A stretch of DNA of 64,000 bases from Methanolobus vulcani (GTDB taxonomy: Archaea > Halobacteriota > Methanosarcinia > Methanosarcinales > Methanosarcinaceae): NCBI RefSeq assembly GCF_006546655.1, contig NZ_VIAQ01000017.1:62001-126000 (forward strand). The letters run 5' to 3'. The notes beneath the pieces were generated by a model, which searched no databases, had not been told where the DNA came from, and was given only the letters and a program-made list of their open reading frames with translations. The translations under genes were made by a program, and so were the position numbers. Below, in pieces: positions 48,158 to 57,848 of this stretch (position 1 is the stretch's first letter; each line of letters begins with the position of its first letter).

Positions 48158-49169
48158 TTACAGGCGATGTGCCACCATCACTATTTATTTGCTCCCAATA
48201 TTGCTGTTAGTTGCTTCACTCTTTGTTGGCAGATATCAGATGCCAGCATCACTCGTAATTGCTGACATCGTGAATACAATAATTTCCTTTATAATTGGAA
48301 CTGCAAGCCCGATGTCCACACAGCATACTGTGCTTTTCAGCGTGAGATTACCAAGAATACTTGCAGCCTTACTTGTTGGCTCATCACTTTCTGTTGCAGG
48401 AGTATCATTCCAGGGTGTTTTCCGAAACCCTCTGGTATCTCCTTATATTCTTGGCGTGGGTGCTGGTGCAGGTTTTGGTGCATGTGTCGGAATTTTGCTA
48501 TGGGACAGCCAGCTTGCAATCCAATTGCTGTCGTTTGCCTGCGGACTGATAGCAATGTTTGGCGCTATCAGTATGGGCAAGGTCAGCAAAGGTACGGGGA
48601 CTCTTGTATTCGTTCTTTCGGGAATAATCGTGGGTTCGATATTCACAGCCCTTATCTCACTTGCAAAATACGTGGCTGATCCGTATGATGACCTGCCTGA
48701 GATCGTATTCTGGCTCATGGGAAGCCTGTCTTCGATAAGATATAATGACCTGCTCTGGATTATAGTACCGATGCTCTTAGGAACATTGGTACTTTTCCTC
48801 CTGAGATGGCGTATCAATATTCTTTCACTGGGCGATGAGGAAGCACGCTCTCTTGGTGTGAATGTTGACCAGATACGCCTGATAATTATTGTCTGTGCCA
48901 CTCTTGTTACATCGGCTGCCGTTAGTATCAGCGGTGTTATCGGATGGGTGGGACTGGTCGTGCCACATATTGCAAGGATGATAGTAGGTCCGAATTACAA
49001 CAGACTTTTACCGATGAGCATGATGATCGGTGCATCCTTCATGCTTCTGGTAGATGATCTTGCAAGAACTGTAACTGCAACTGAAATACCGCTGGGTATA
49101 ATCACCTCCCTGCTTGGTGCACCGTTATTCGCATATCTTCTGAAAAGGGGGCGTATGGGATGGAATTAA
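48150..49169 (+). CDS. FecCD-family ABC transporter permease
   Basis: This ~339-residue membrane protein has about ten hydrophobic segments and the family motifs LRLPRILAA-type VRLPRILAALLVGSSLSVAG, FRNPLVSPYILGVGAGAGFGA, and ISGVIGWVGLVVPHIARMIVGPNYNRLLP. FecCD permeases import iron chelates, heme or cobalamin. ATG 48150 overlaps the radical SAM stop by eight bases and has GGGGTG upstream; the longer frame from 48075 has no conserved residues. The next gene overlaps its end. Confidence 0.9.
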   Translation: MPDYRRCATITIYLLPILLLVASLFVGRYQMPASLVIADIVNTIISFIIGTASPMSTQHTVLFSVRLPRILAALLVGSSLSVAGVSFQGVFRNPLVSPYILGVGAGAGFGACVGILLWDSQLAIQLLSFACGLIAMFGAISMGKVSKGTGTLVFVLSGIIVGSIFTALISLAKYVADPYDDLPEIVFWLMGSLSSIRYNDLLWIIVPMLLGTLVLFLLRWRINILSLGDEEARSLGVNVDQIRLIIIVCATLVTSAAVSISGVIGWVGLVVPHIARMIVGPNYNRLLPMSMMIGASFMLLVDDLARTVTATEIPLGIITSLLGAPLFAYLLKRGRMGWN

Positions 49170-49948
49170 TATTAGAAGTAGATTCACTGGCATATTCATA
49201 TGGTAAAGGACCCGTCTTTGAGGATGTATCATTTTCGATGAAGAGCGGAGAAGTAATGTGTGTACTTGGTCCTAACGGAGTGGGTAAATCCACACTGATT
49301 AAATGCATTGCAGGTATTTTCAAACCTGCTGCAGGTTCTGTCCGTATACAGGGCGAAGATACTCAAACAATGACTTCAGGGTCTATTGCAAAGAAAGTTG
49401 GCTATGTACCACAACAGAACGAGACTGTTTTCCCATTCGACGTAATTGATTTTGTGGTCATGGGACGAACACCCCATCTTTCACTTTTTGGTTCACCCGA
49501 AGAAGAAGATATAGAAATTGCAAGAAAATCTCTTGAAACGGTTGGTGTTGAACATCTTTCAGACAGGACACTTAACAGTCTCAGCGGAGGACAGCGACAG
49601 ATGGTGCTGATAGCCCGTGCTCTTGCACAGGAACCAGCCCTTCTTTTACTGGACGAGCCTACTGCACATCTTGATTTTGGAAACCAGGTGTTGGTCCTTG
49701 AAACCGTACAGAAACTTTCAGCATCAGGAATGTCGATTGTTATGAACACTCATATGCCTGACCATGCTTTCCTTGTAGGCAGTAATGCTGTTGCTCTTAC
49801 AGGTGGAAAGCTGCTTGCCTGCGGACCGGTTCCATCGGTTGTGAATAGCCAGATAATGTCATCGGTATATGGCATAGATGTCACTGTAAGAGATATAACT
49901 GACATTAACAGAAAAGTCTGTGTTCCATGTGGAAGTGGAAAGTGCTGA
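49160..49948 (+). CDS. ABC transporter ATPase (FecE/BtuD-like) with Cys-rich tail
   Basis: This 262-residue protein has Walker A GPNGVGKST, Q-loop VGYVPQQNE, signature LSGGQRQMV and Walker B LLLLDEPTAHLD, followed by the H-switch segment in NTHMPDHA. It pairs with the upstream permease. The final residues, KVCVPCGSGKC, add a CxxC and a further Cys, which most members of this family lack; they might bind metal or a cluster and sense supply. The start overlaps the permease by ten bases. Confidence 0.9.
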   Translation: MELILEVDSLAYSYGKGPVFEDVSFSMKSGEVMCVLGPNGVGKSTLIKCIAGIFKPAAGSVRIQGEDTQTMTSGSIAKKVGYVPQQNETVFPFDVIDFVVMGRTPHLSLFGSPEEEDIEIARKSLETVGVEHLSDRTLNSLSGGQRQMVLIARALAQEPALLLLDEPTAHLDFGNQVLVLETVQKLSASGMSIVMNTHMPDHAFLVGSNAVALTGGKLLACGPVPSVVNSQIMSSVYGIDVTVRDITDINRKVCVPCGSGKC

Positions 49949-50020
49949 CACTTTCCGCTTTTAACTGGGATTCAAAATCGGAAACAAAAAAAGAATTAAA
50001 ATTGAAATATGGTTTGAAGA

Positions 50021-51640
50021 TCAATCCAGAAGATCGATCTCAAATCCGACAACCGGCTGACCAAGGCCAAAGTTAACTATAACCTGTGGGAACAGTTCTC
50101 CCATGACACCTATTTTTTTTCCATTTACGATAATGTCAGCCCTTCTGCCTTCCATGAAAGCAGGGTCTTCTGATTCTACAACCTCGTACTCCACAACTCT
50201 TTCACGCATAAGAGCATCAACAAGTTCCCTTACTTCTGTGAAATTTGCCTGCGGGCTTATGGAAACTGCTGCAAGGTGAAGTCCGTTCTTACCGTTGATA
50301 ACAACGTCACCAGCCTCAAATATTCTCTGTGGAAGTTCCCTGTGCTGGTTCATGGAAAGGATCTCAATGAGGTTCGGCAGGATAGTTGTCCTGACCATTG
50401 TCTGGTCCTCGCTTATCGGATGCATTACATAGGTGACATCATCGGTCTTTTCCCTGCACATCCAGTCAAAGTGAACCCTGTCGCTTGTAAGTGTGAAAGG
50501 CATGACCTGAAGATAGCCAAGTCCGGTCATTATCTCACGCATGTCAGAACTTATGTCTGAAAGCATGTGAGACTTGCCTACTGTTGCATTCATCGGGAAA
50601 ACAGCAGGGATCTTGTCAAAGCCGTATCCTACTGCAATGTCTTCAATGATGTCTGAGTTGTCAAGAATATCTGCACGGTAACGTGGGATCTGAACTTCAA
50701 TACGTCCATCCTCAAGTTCTTTTGCACCGAATCCCATTCTTGAAAGCTGGTTAACTATCTCATCTGCCGGAAGTTCCATACCAATAAGACCGTCGATCTC
50801 TGCTCTTTCAAGCACCTTTACCCTTGGGCTAAGATCAAGAGGAATATCTTCGGTTCCATCTGCATTGACAACCTTAACATACTCTATTTCTCCACCACGT
50901 TCTGCAAGAGCTGTTGTAACTATGTTGAGTGCAGTGTACACTTCGTTGCTGAGTCCCGTAACATCCACCAGAAGATCAGTTGTTTCCTCGGTGACCATCG
51001 TGAGTGTACCGTTAATAATTGGGGGGAATGAGAGCACATTGTCGTTTGCATCGAGAATAAGTGGATACATATCAAAACCATCAAGGATGTGTGCGAAGCG
51101 TGTTCCTTTCGGATGCTTCTCAAGTATTTCCTTCATGGTCATTGGTTCTGTGAAATCAAGAGGAACGAAACTATAATCCGGGTCTGCTGCAATGTATCTG
51201 AAAGGAGGCTGTACCTTTGAGAGATCGTGCACACCTATTGATACTTTCTTACGGTCACGTCCAAGTCCCCAGTGAAGTGATTCCTGAAGGTCCATCAGGG
51301 TTTTGATAGCGCTTGAATTGAACTTAACACCACGGACGATTGCACAGCCAAAAATCGGACGAACTGAATCTATATTCTCGTCCTTTGTTATTTCTACAGT
51401 GTAAGGTTTGACCTCATATTCACGAAAACCGGTTTCAATATCCAGAAAACCACGCAGTGCACGTGCAACACCCTCAACACTGTAAAGGTCCGGGCGGTCA
51501 GGGAAGAATTCGATATCTATTGACTCATCTTCTATACGCTCGATATCTGCACCTATCATTGGCACGCGTTTAATAATAGTATCCTTGTCTGTTCCGGTTA
51601 ATTTTTCAAGGTCGTCATATGGTAAGGTTATAATAGGCAT
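50021..51640 (-). CDS. pheT: Phenylalanyl-tRNA synthetase beta subunit
   Basis: This 539-residue archaeal-type PheRS beta chain starts [20 protein letters not shown]. It has [25 protein letters not shown], the B5-like region ([25 protein letters not shown]), and the C-terminal catalytic-like fold. It pairs with PheS, encoded elsewhere, to charge tRNA-Phe. Transcribed alone on the minus strand. An inverted repeat at 51707-51731 lies upstream of its start. Confidence 0.94.
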   Translation of the reverse strand: MPIITLPYDDLEKLTGTDKDTIIKRVPMIGADIERIEDESIDIEFFPDRPDLYSVEGVARALRGFLDIETGFREYEVKPYTVEITKDENIDSVRPIFGCAIVRGVKFNSSAIKTLMDLQESLHWGLGRDRKKVSIGVHDLSKVQPPFRYIAADPDYSFVPLDFTEPMTMKEILEKHPKGTRFAHILDGFDMYPLILDANDNVLSFPPIINGTLTMVTEETTDLLVDVTGLSNEVYTALNIVTTALAERGGEIEYVKVVNADGTEDIPLDLSPRVKVLERAEIDGLIGMELPADEIVNQLSRMGFGAKELEDGRIEVQIPRYRADILDNSDIIEDIAVGYGFDKIPAVFPMNATVGKSHMLSDISSDMREIMTGLGYLQVMPFTLTSDRVHFDWMCREKTDDVTYVMHPISEDQTMVRTTILPNLIEILSMNQHRELPQRIFEAGDVVINGKNGLHLAAVSISPQANFTEVRELVDALMRERVVEYEVVESEDPAFMEGRRADIIVNGKKIGVMGELFPQVIVNFGLGQPVVGFEIDLLD

Positions 51641-52160
51641 AGGGTTTTCCTCAGTTCCTTCCCTGGTTTTATTTTAAGCTAAATATAGCAGAACATAGCC
51701 ACCTTTACATTTAATATTTGTGTTTAAATGTGGTTTTCGGGAATACGTGCAGTTAGTTTTTGGAGTTCTGATTCGTTTTTTGTAGAGGAATTAGAACCCT
51801 GTGCCTCAAACATTGTGAGTTTGTAAACTGATTTATCGTAAGTCATGAATCACTTAAGCAAACCCGAAGGACCCGGCAAAGCCGGCGTTTTCCCATAAGT
51901 CTAAACGAAATAATCTGCACAATACTCTGAAATATTTTCTTTGCAGAATTTCTGTACTGAATTCTCAACAAAAATGCAATAATCTTAGGAATATTCTTCT
52001 GTGCAGTAGCATTGGAATGAGCTACCTTCGGCGGATGGTCATTTTGTTTTTAGATCAAAGGTTATTTTTGTGGAAACGAAAATGAGCAAAGTTTGTGTCA
52101 CTCATATAATCCGAAATTGAACAGAAATTCACGGAGACGATTAAATATTGAATTTAATGC
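51641..52160. other. Long intergenic region, possibly holding an RNA
   Basis: These 520 bases lie between ubiA and pheT, both on the minus strand. An inverted repeat ACATTTAA/TTAAATGT (51707-51731) lies close to the pheT promoter. A GC-rich island at 51862-51894 in this AT-rich stretch contains a small hairpin, CCGGC (51873-51877) with GCCGG (51881-51885). No frame of protein-like composition is visible. The GC island might belong to a small RNA, since stable RNAs stand out this way in AT-rich archaea, but I recognise no family. Confidence 0.45.
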
Positions 52161-53069
52161 TCAGAAAACACTAAGCATTGTAACGTACTTTCCTGCGAAT
52201 ATGAATACTGACCACATAATTGGTTCAAATGCTGCAAAGATGTAGGATGTGTATTCGTTTCTTGATTTTATAACCCTGTTAATGTAGCTTACAGCATAAT
52301 AGAACATTGGAGTGATTGCAAGTGTGAAAGCTGGCAATAGACCCTTTACAACGCATGCCAGCATGAAAATGATTGATACGATGTTGATAAGTCTGAGAAT
52401 AAATGGGTATTTTTTATCACCAAGAATTACCGGGACTGTCAGAAGACCATCTTTACGGTCGCCTTCCATATCTCTTACATCGAAAAGGATCTGAATATTC
52501 ATCATGCGGATAAAGACAAAGAGTGCAAGCATAATTGCACCATATGTAATTGGCACTGAATAATAGATGAATGCAAAGATTGCCATAAATGCCCAGACGA
52601 CAGAAACAAAGACATTCTTGAATGCCGGAATCTTTTTAGTTAATTTCTTAAAGTGACTCCCATAGAGAAGACCAAGAATCAGGATCGACATTCCTATAGC
52701 AGTTATAGTAAGTGATGTGAAGATCATCATTATGGTGAAAAGAACCAGAGATGTGATAATGACTGTACACTTGCTTTTGTTCTTACATAATAGATACTTT
52801 GCACGGCTGCTGTTTGTAGCTTCATCAGAGGATGCACCCTGCAAGTAGTCATAAAGATAGATTGCGTAGAACAGAAGATATGTCACAAAGAGAATATCCC
52901 AGCTTACCGGGATCATAAACACAATGGAGCAAGCCATTACGACAGAAACTGATCCTATAGCGAAGAGATGGCCACCAAATACCAGTTCTCTCCAGAGTAT
53001 CTTCATAAGCACTAATATATCATTTTTAAATCCAAATATGGAACCTACTGCATGTACATCAGAAATCAT
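52161..53069 (-). CDS. UbiA-family prenyltransferase
   Basis: This membrane protein of up to 302 residues has about eight hydrophobic segments. The first Asp-rich region is degenerate (YDYLQGASSDEATNSSR); the second reads FDVRDMEGDRKDGLLTVPVILG, the usual DxxDxxxD type. UbiA enzymes attach prenyl chains to aromatic or lipid acceptors, such as digeranylgeranylglyceryl phosphate in archaeal lipids or quinone-like carriers. The acceptor is unclear. ATG 53006 (MKILWREL) would remove 21 residues that lie outside the fold and is an alternative start; no ribosome site decides. Confidence 0.78.
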   Translation of the reverse strand: MISDVHAVGSIFGFKNDILVLMKILWRELVFGGHLFAIGSVSVVMACSIVFMIPVSWDILFVTYLLFYAIYLYDYLQGASSDEATNSSRAKYLLCKNKSKCTVIITSLVLFTIMMIFTSLTITAIGMSILILGLLYGSHFKKLTKKIPAFKNVFVSVVWAFMAIFAFIYYSVPITYGAIMLALFVFIRMMNIQILFDVRDMEGDRKDGLLTVPVILGDKKYPFILRLINIVSIIFMLACVVKGLLPAFTLAITPMFYYAVSYINRVIKSRNEYTSYIFAAFEPIMWSVFIFAGKYVTMLSVF

Positions 53070-53437
53070 ATAATCTGATACTTTTGGACATGCATGTCAA
53101 GATAATGAATATAAATGTATTTTTATAGATAATTATATGAACATTTGATATATACTAATGTATATGTAACTACCTAGATAAACATCTATGAAACAACATA
53201 GAATGGAATGCTAAAATTTGCAAATTCCTGCAACTAATGCACAACATATACAAAGAATTCATAGAGACCATGCATATTGTAAGGTCGTAAATTCACATTC
53301 TTACAATACATTTAATTACCAGAATAGTATAATTATAATATGAATATAATATAATCAATAATGCTTCTGGTACCTTATACATTACCAATAACAAATAATT
53401 GATTACAAAATCAAATTATTCATCCAGCGGTGAAACA
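53070..53437. other. AT-rich divergent promoter region
   Basis: This lies between ubiA (minus) and the secretion ATPase (plus). A perfect 12-bp palindrome GACATGCATGTC (53087-53098) lies 18 bases upstream of the ubiA start. Several TATA-like stretches (for example TATAATTATAATATG near 53330) could serve the plus-strand operon. No gene is visible. Confidence 0.5.
53087..53098. promoter_or_regulatory. 12-bp palindrome near the ubiA start
   Basis: GACATGCATGTC is a perfect palindrome just upstream of the ubiA start codon. It may be an operator. Confidence 0.35.
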
Positions 53438-55516
53438 ATGGCCGATGATCAATCTAATATTTCTGAGGAAAAATCTTCCATTCAAAATAAAAAAGACAAT
53501 CCTGACGAAGTTTCCAGTGACCAGGAAATTGACGATGAAATCCTTAACACGGATATAATGAAGGAAATGTCGGAAATAGAAAATGAAAGAGATAAATTCG
53601 AGAAGGATTTTGCTCAACTGCTTAGTGCAACTGAGGCCATAATCGATGAAGATAATGAGGAAGAGGAGAATGAAGAAGAAGGAAATGACGAAGATTTTGG
53701 CATTTTACTTCCAAGATCACCTAATTTCGGACCTCCAAAACCATTAATCACTGAAATTGATGAGGAAAATGCTCCTGAACCGATTAAAGAAGAAGTGAGC
53801 ATAGACAGCGAAAGTGAGGACGATACCGACTCAGAAGAACTTGAAAGTATCGAGCCGGAAAAAGAACTGATATCCTCAGAAGCTCCAGACTTAGAAACTG
53901 AAGAAGAAGCTCCGCAAGAACAGGAAGAAGAAAAAGAAGAGAAACTGGGATTTGTTGGAAAGATCAAGAATATTTTCAAACAAACAGAGATCGAGATCGA
54001 ACCATATGACCTGGAGCTACACGGACCAATTACAGAGTTCGAAGGCCTGGAAGGATATGAAGAAGTTGAACGTTATTGGGTAAATGAACCCTACGCATTC
54101 ATAGTTATCTTATTCAACGAAGACCGCAACAGTCATCTTTACTATATTGTAGAACCAAAGCTTACTGATTTTGAACATACCTTCCTTCTTGAGATCAAAG
54201 ACAGATTAAGAGACGTGCTTCTTGTGGAAGAAATCGATGAGGAAGCAGATGACAAGGAAGCTGTGCTTGAATCAAAGATCAGGTCAATAATTAAGGATTA
54301 TACTATAGAGATCACGCCACCAATGCTGGAAAAGATATCATATTACATCAAAAGGGACTTTGTCAGATTCGGAAAGATTGATGCCCTGATGATGGATGAC
54401 TCCATTGAAGATGTATCCGGCAATGGCCATGACGTTCCTATTTTCCTTTATCACAGGGCACACACGAATATCGCAACCAATGTTGTCTATGAAGAAGACG
54501 AACTGAATTCATTCATCATTCAGATGGCTCAGAGAAGTGGCAAGCACATCTCAGTTGCAGAACCTATGGTTGACGCAACCATGCCGGACGGGTCAAGGAT
54601 CCAGATGACGCTGGGTACAAGTGTTACAGCACATGGTAGTACATTTACCATCCGTAAGTTTAGTGACACGCCAATCACCCCGGTGGATCTTATCAAATGG
54701 GGAACTTTCTCCTCAGAATCCATGGCATATCTCTGGCTCTGTATCGAGAACAACAAGAGTTTGATCTATGCAGGAGGTACTGCATCAGGTAAGACTTCTT
54801 CACTTAACGCTGTTTCACTCTTTATACCTGAAAAAGCCAAGATCATCACACTTGAAGATACAAGGGAACTCAAGCTTCCTCATCCAAACTGGATTCCAAG
54901 TGTTACAAGGGATTCCTTCACTGCAGATGAAAGGGGAGCTGTTGACATGTACGACCTGCTAAAGGCAGCCCTGAGACAAAGACCTGAGTTCCTGCTTGTG
55001 GGTGAAGTAAGAGGTAAGGAAGCACTCACACTTTTCCAGGCAATGTCAACAGGACACACAACATTCTCAACAATGCACGCTGACTCTGTTGCATCTGCCA
55101 TTCACAGACTTGAGAACCCACCTATCAGTGTTCCACGTACAATGATCCAGGCACTGGACATCATGAGCATCCAATCCCAGACTTACACTAAAGGTAAGCG
55201 TGTAAGAAGGAACATCAAGCTGGTTGAGATCGTTGACATTGACCCGAATACCAGGAATATCAGGACAAACGACATCTTTGTGTGGGATTCAGAATCTGAC
55301 ATGTTTATCCGTACAGGTGAATCAAAAGCACTTTTCGATATTAAGATGAGGCGTGGTTGGGCACAGGGGAAGGTAGATCAGGAATTGTACTATCGCCAGA
55401 AGGTCCTTGAATACATGGTAAACAATGGTATTACTGATTTCCAGGAAATCTCCGATATTATCAATGCTTACCAGTCTACACCGGAAAAGATACTGAAGAA
55501 ATTGCAACTGGTATAA
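53438..55516 (+). CDS. Type IV pilus/type II secretion ATPase (TadA/ArlI-like) with acidic N-terminal extension
   Basis: The 692 residues start at ATG 53438, with GGTGA upstream. The first ~170 residues are strongly acidic and low in complexity. The ATPase core follows: the N-domain (ERYWVNEPYAFIVILFN), then the Walker A GGTASGKTS at about 444-452, the Asp box LEDTRELKLPHPNW, the Walker B-like EFLLVGEVRGKEAL and the His box MSTGHTTFSTMHAD. It drives assembly or retraction of pilus-like filaments at the inner face of the membrane. The next gene is its membrane partner. No pilin or prepilin peptidase gene lies near. Confidence 0.9.
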   Translation: MADDQSNISEEKSSIQNKKDNPDEVSSDQEIDDEILNTDIMKEMSEIENERDKFEKDFAQLLSATEAIIDEDNEEEENEEEGNDEDFGILLPRSPNFGPPKPLITEIDEENAPEPIKEEVSIDSESEDDTDSEELESIEPEKELISSEAPDLETEEEAPQEQEEEKEEKLGFVGKIKNIFKQTEIEIEPYDLELHGPITEFEGLEGYEEVERYWVNEPYAFIVILFNEDRNSHLYYIVEPKLTDFEHTFLLEIKDRLRDVLLVEEIDEEADDKEAVLESKIRSIIKDYTIEITPPMLEKISYYIKRDFVRFGKIDALMMDDSIEDVSGNGHDVPIFLYHRAHTNIATNVVYEEDELNSFIIQMAQRSGKHISVAEPMVDATMPDGSRIQMTLGTSVTAHGSTFTIRKFSDTPITPVDLIKWGTFSSESMAYLWLCIENNKSLIYAGGTASGKTSSLNAVSLFIPEKAKIITLEDTRELKLPHPNWIPSVTRDSFTADERGAVDMYDLLKAALRQRPEFLLVGEVRGKEALTLFQAMSTGHTTFSTMHADSVASAIHRLENPPISVPRTMIQALDIMSIQSQTYTKGKRVRRNIKLVEIVDIDPNTRNIRTNDIFVWDSESDMFIRTGESKALFDIKMRRGWAQGKVDQELYYRQKVLEYMVNNGITDFQEISDIINAYQSTPEKILKKLQLV

Positions 55517-55542
55517 TGCTGGTGTAACAAGGGGGCGATATT

Positions 55543-57747
55543 GTGACTGAGATCAAAGAAAGTTCTGAACTAACAGAGAATGTCCCGGAGGATATTATTG
55601 AAGATATCGAAGAAGGGAACATATCTGCTGAAAATCAGACTGTACAGGAACCGGCAAGTACTGACAAGAAAGGAAAAAAGAAACAGAGATCAAATAAGTC
55701 AAAGAGCAGCTTTGATCCCGATCAGTACATGAAGAAGGTTTCAATTTATGTAGATATACTAAAGAAGATACCTTATGTCCTTCTTGGCGACAAGATCAAA
55801 GCCAGAAAGGAAAGCTATGAAAATCTTCAGAAACAGCTTAACCAGGCACGCATACCCATATCCCATGAGATGTATATCTCAAATGCTATTTTCTATTCCC
55901 TTGTTGCAGGAATAGCAGGCGCCCTTATAGGACTATTCCTCACATATACCGTAATTGTCCTTGTTGGATTGCCGGATCAGTTGACAAACATAACATTCAG
56001 TCCGAGGATGTCGTGGCTGTTGTCCTTTAAGGAGTTATTTGTCGGCGTTTTCATTACGGGTATTTTCATAGTTGGTATGGGGGGAATTGTCTATGCACTT
56101 TTCATGCTCCTGCCAGGATTCCAGGCAAGTGAGAGAAAAGCTAAGATAGATATGCAGCTCCCTTATGCTGTTACATTTATGTACGCCCTCAGTAAAGGCG
56201 GAATGAATATCATCGATGTGTTCAGGGCACTTGCAAGGTCAGAGGACACATACGGTGAAGTTTCCAAAGAAATAGATTCCATTGTAAGGGACATGGACTA
56301 TTTCGGACATGACCTGAGAACTGCACTTTCAAGTGCCTCGGAAACAACTCCATCAGATAGGTTCCAGGACCTCATTTATAATCTCCTTACTGTTATTGAC
56401 AGTGGAGGAAATATTCCTAACTATTTCCGTGACAAATCTGAACAATATCTTGTCAAAGCGGAAGTGGACCAGAAAGGTTTCCTTGAAACTCTTGGATTGC
56501 TGGCAGAATCATATGTTACTGCTTTTGTAGCAGGTCCTCTTTTCATAATCATCATGGGGGTCATGATGGCTGTTATGGGTTCAGGGACCAGCACCATGGT
56601 TTACGCAATCATTTACGCAGTATTGCCTATTGGTTCCATAATGTTCGTTGTGATGATCAGCATTATCACGCCAACAGAAATGGGAGAACCAAAACTTCTG
56701 CCTACCAATGAAACTCTGGACCATGGAATACCGGATGTTCCCGGAAATCTGGAACAGGCTTATGATGAAAACGGAGAACTCATCGACGAAACAGAAGAGA
56801 AGATCCGCAATAGAGGTTATTTTGAAGGTTTCATCAAATCGAAGAAATTCCTTGCATTGAAAAATATTGCAATGAACCCTCTGAAACCAATGCTTAAGGA
56901 ACCTCTTACTACGCTTGCCATTACAATTCCAGTGGCTCTGCTTGTAATCATTTTACCCATATTAATGGACATGAACAAGATACGCGATACAGCCTACTTC
57001 ATTGATTTTATTGATGACATGATCGTACTTGCACTGTTTATAGTCATTGTGCCACTTTCGATATTCCATGAAATAAAGGCCAGAAGGAAAAGAAAACTGG
57101 AAAATAGCTTCCCTGATTTTATGAAAAAGCTTGCCAGCACCAATGAAACAGGTATGACCCTCAGGGATTCGATCAGACTTATGGCTAAATCCGACACAGA
57201 TTCTCTTAGCAAAGAGATCAAGAAGATCTGGCGGGATATTTTCTGGGGACTTGAGATTAACGATGCACTGATACGATTTGCAAATCGTTTGAGGACGCAG
57301 GTTGTCACAAGATCACTCTCACTTGTCACAAAGGCCAATGAATCAAGCGGAGATATTGGTGAGGTTCTGCTGGTAGCTGCCAGGGATGCAGCATCCGAGC
57401 AGGGAATGAAAAGAGAACGTGGCATGAGTATGATGATCTATATTGTTATTATCTACATATCGTTCCTGGTCTTCGTCGGTGTCATCTTTGTTATTTCCAC
57501 GACCTTCCTTACTGAAATGGCAGCAGCCGGAGAACAAATGGCAGCTTCAGGTTCATCGAGTGGAGGCTTCCTTGGTAGTTTTGACCTTGAGGCATACACA
57601 CGTCTGTTCAAGCACGCATCCATTATCCAGGGACTGAGTTCAGGACTTATGGCAGGTGCAATGGGAGAAGGAAATGTAATGTCCGGTCTGAAGCACTCCA
57701 CCATTATGATGGCTATAGGATATGTGATATTCACGCTTTTCGTGTGA
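55543..57747 (+). CDS. Type II secretion/pilus assembly membrane protein (TadC/ArlJ-like) with two T2SF domains
   Basis: In this 734-residue protein a charged Lys/Glu-rich N-terminus (~1-70) precedes two T2SF helical domains. The first contains MQLPYAVTFMYALSKGGMNIIDVFRALA, the second FPDFMKKLASTNETGMTLRDSIRLMA, each flanked by several membrane helices. It anchors the ATPase and the filament base. A GTG start at 55543 is supported by GGGGG upstream and lies 26 bases after the ATPase stop. A clear hairpin terminator follows, so the two genes form one transcript. Confidence 0.9.
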   Translation: MTEIKESSELTENVPEDIIEDIEEGNISAENQTVQEPASTDKKGKKKQRSNKSKSSFDPDQYMKKVSIYVDILKKIPYVLLGDKIKARKESYENLQKQLNQARIPISHEMYISNAIFYSLVAGIAGALIGLFLTYTVIVLVGLPDQLTNITFSPRMSWLLSFKELFVGVFITGIFIVGMGGIVYALFMLLPGFQASERKAKIDMQLPYAVTFMYALSKGGMNIIDVFRALARSEDTYGEVSKEIDSIVRDMDYFGHDLRTALSSASETTPSDRFQDLIYNLLTVIDSGGNIPNYFRDKSEQYLVKAEVDQKGFLETLGLLAESYVTAFVAGPLFIIIMGVMMAVMGSGTSTMVYAIIYAVLPIGSIMFVVMISIITPTEMGEPKLLPTNETLDHGIPDVPGNLEQAYDENGELIDETEEKIRNRGYFEGFIKSKKFLALKNIAMNPLKPMLKEPLTTLAITIPVALLVIILPILMDMNKIRDTAYFIDFIDDMIVLALFIVIVPLSIFHEIKARRKRKLENSFPDFMKKLASTNETGMTLRDSIRLMAKSDTDSLSKEIKKIWRDIFWGLEINDALIRFANRLRTQVVTRSLSLVTKANESSGDIGEVLLVAARDAASEQGMKRERGMSMMIYIVIIYISFLVFVGVIFVISTTFLTEMAAAGEQMAASGSSSGGFLGSFDLEAYTRLFKHASIIQGLSSGLMAGAMGEGNVMSGLKHSTIMMAIGYVIFTLFV

Positions 57748-57769
57748 TTGGACAAATATTATAGATAAA

Positions 57770-57806
57770 GCCAGGAACTTAAACTTGTCCTGGCAAATAC
57801 TTTTTT
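57770..57806 (+). terminator. Intrinsic terminator of the secretion operon
   Basis: GCCAGGA (57770-57776) and TCCTGGC (57788-57794) form a perfect 7-bp stem with an 11-base loop, followed by T6 at 57801-57806. Position: 23 bases past the membrane protein stop. Confidence 0.75.
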
Positions 57807-57848
57807 AGAATCAGAATCCTTTGTACTGCTAGCAGAGATGATTTGTTC

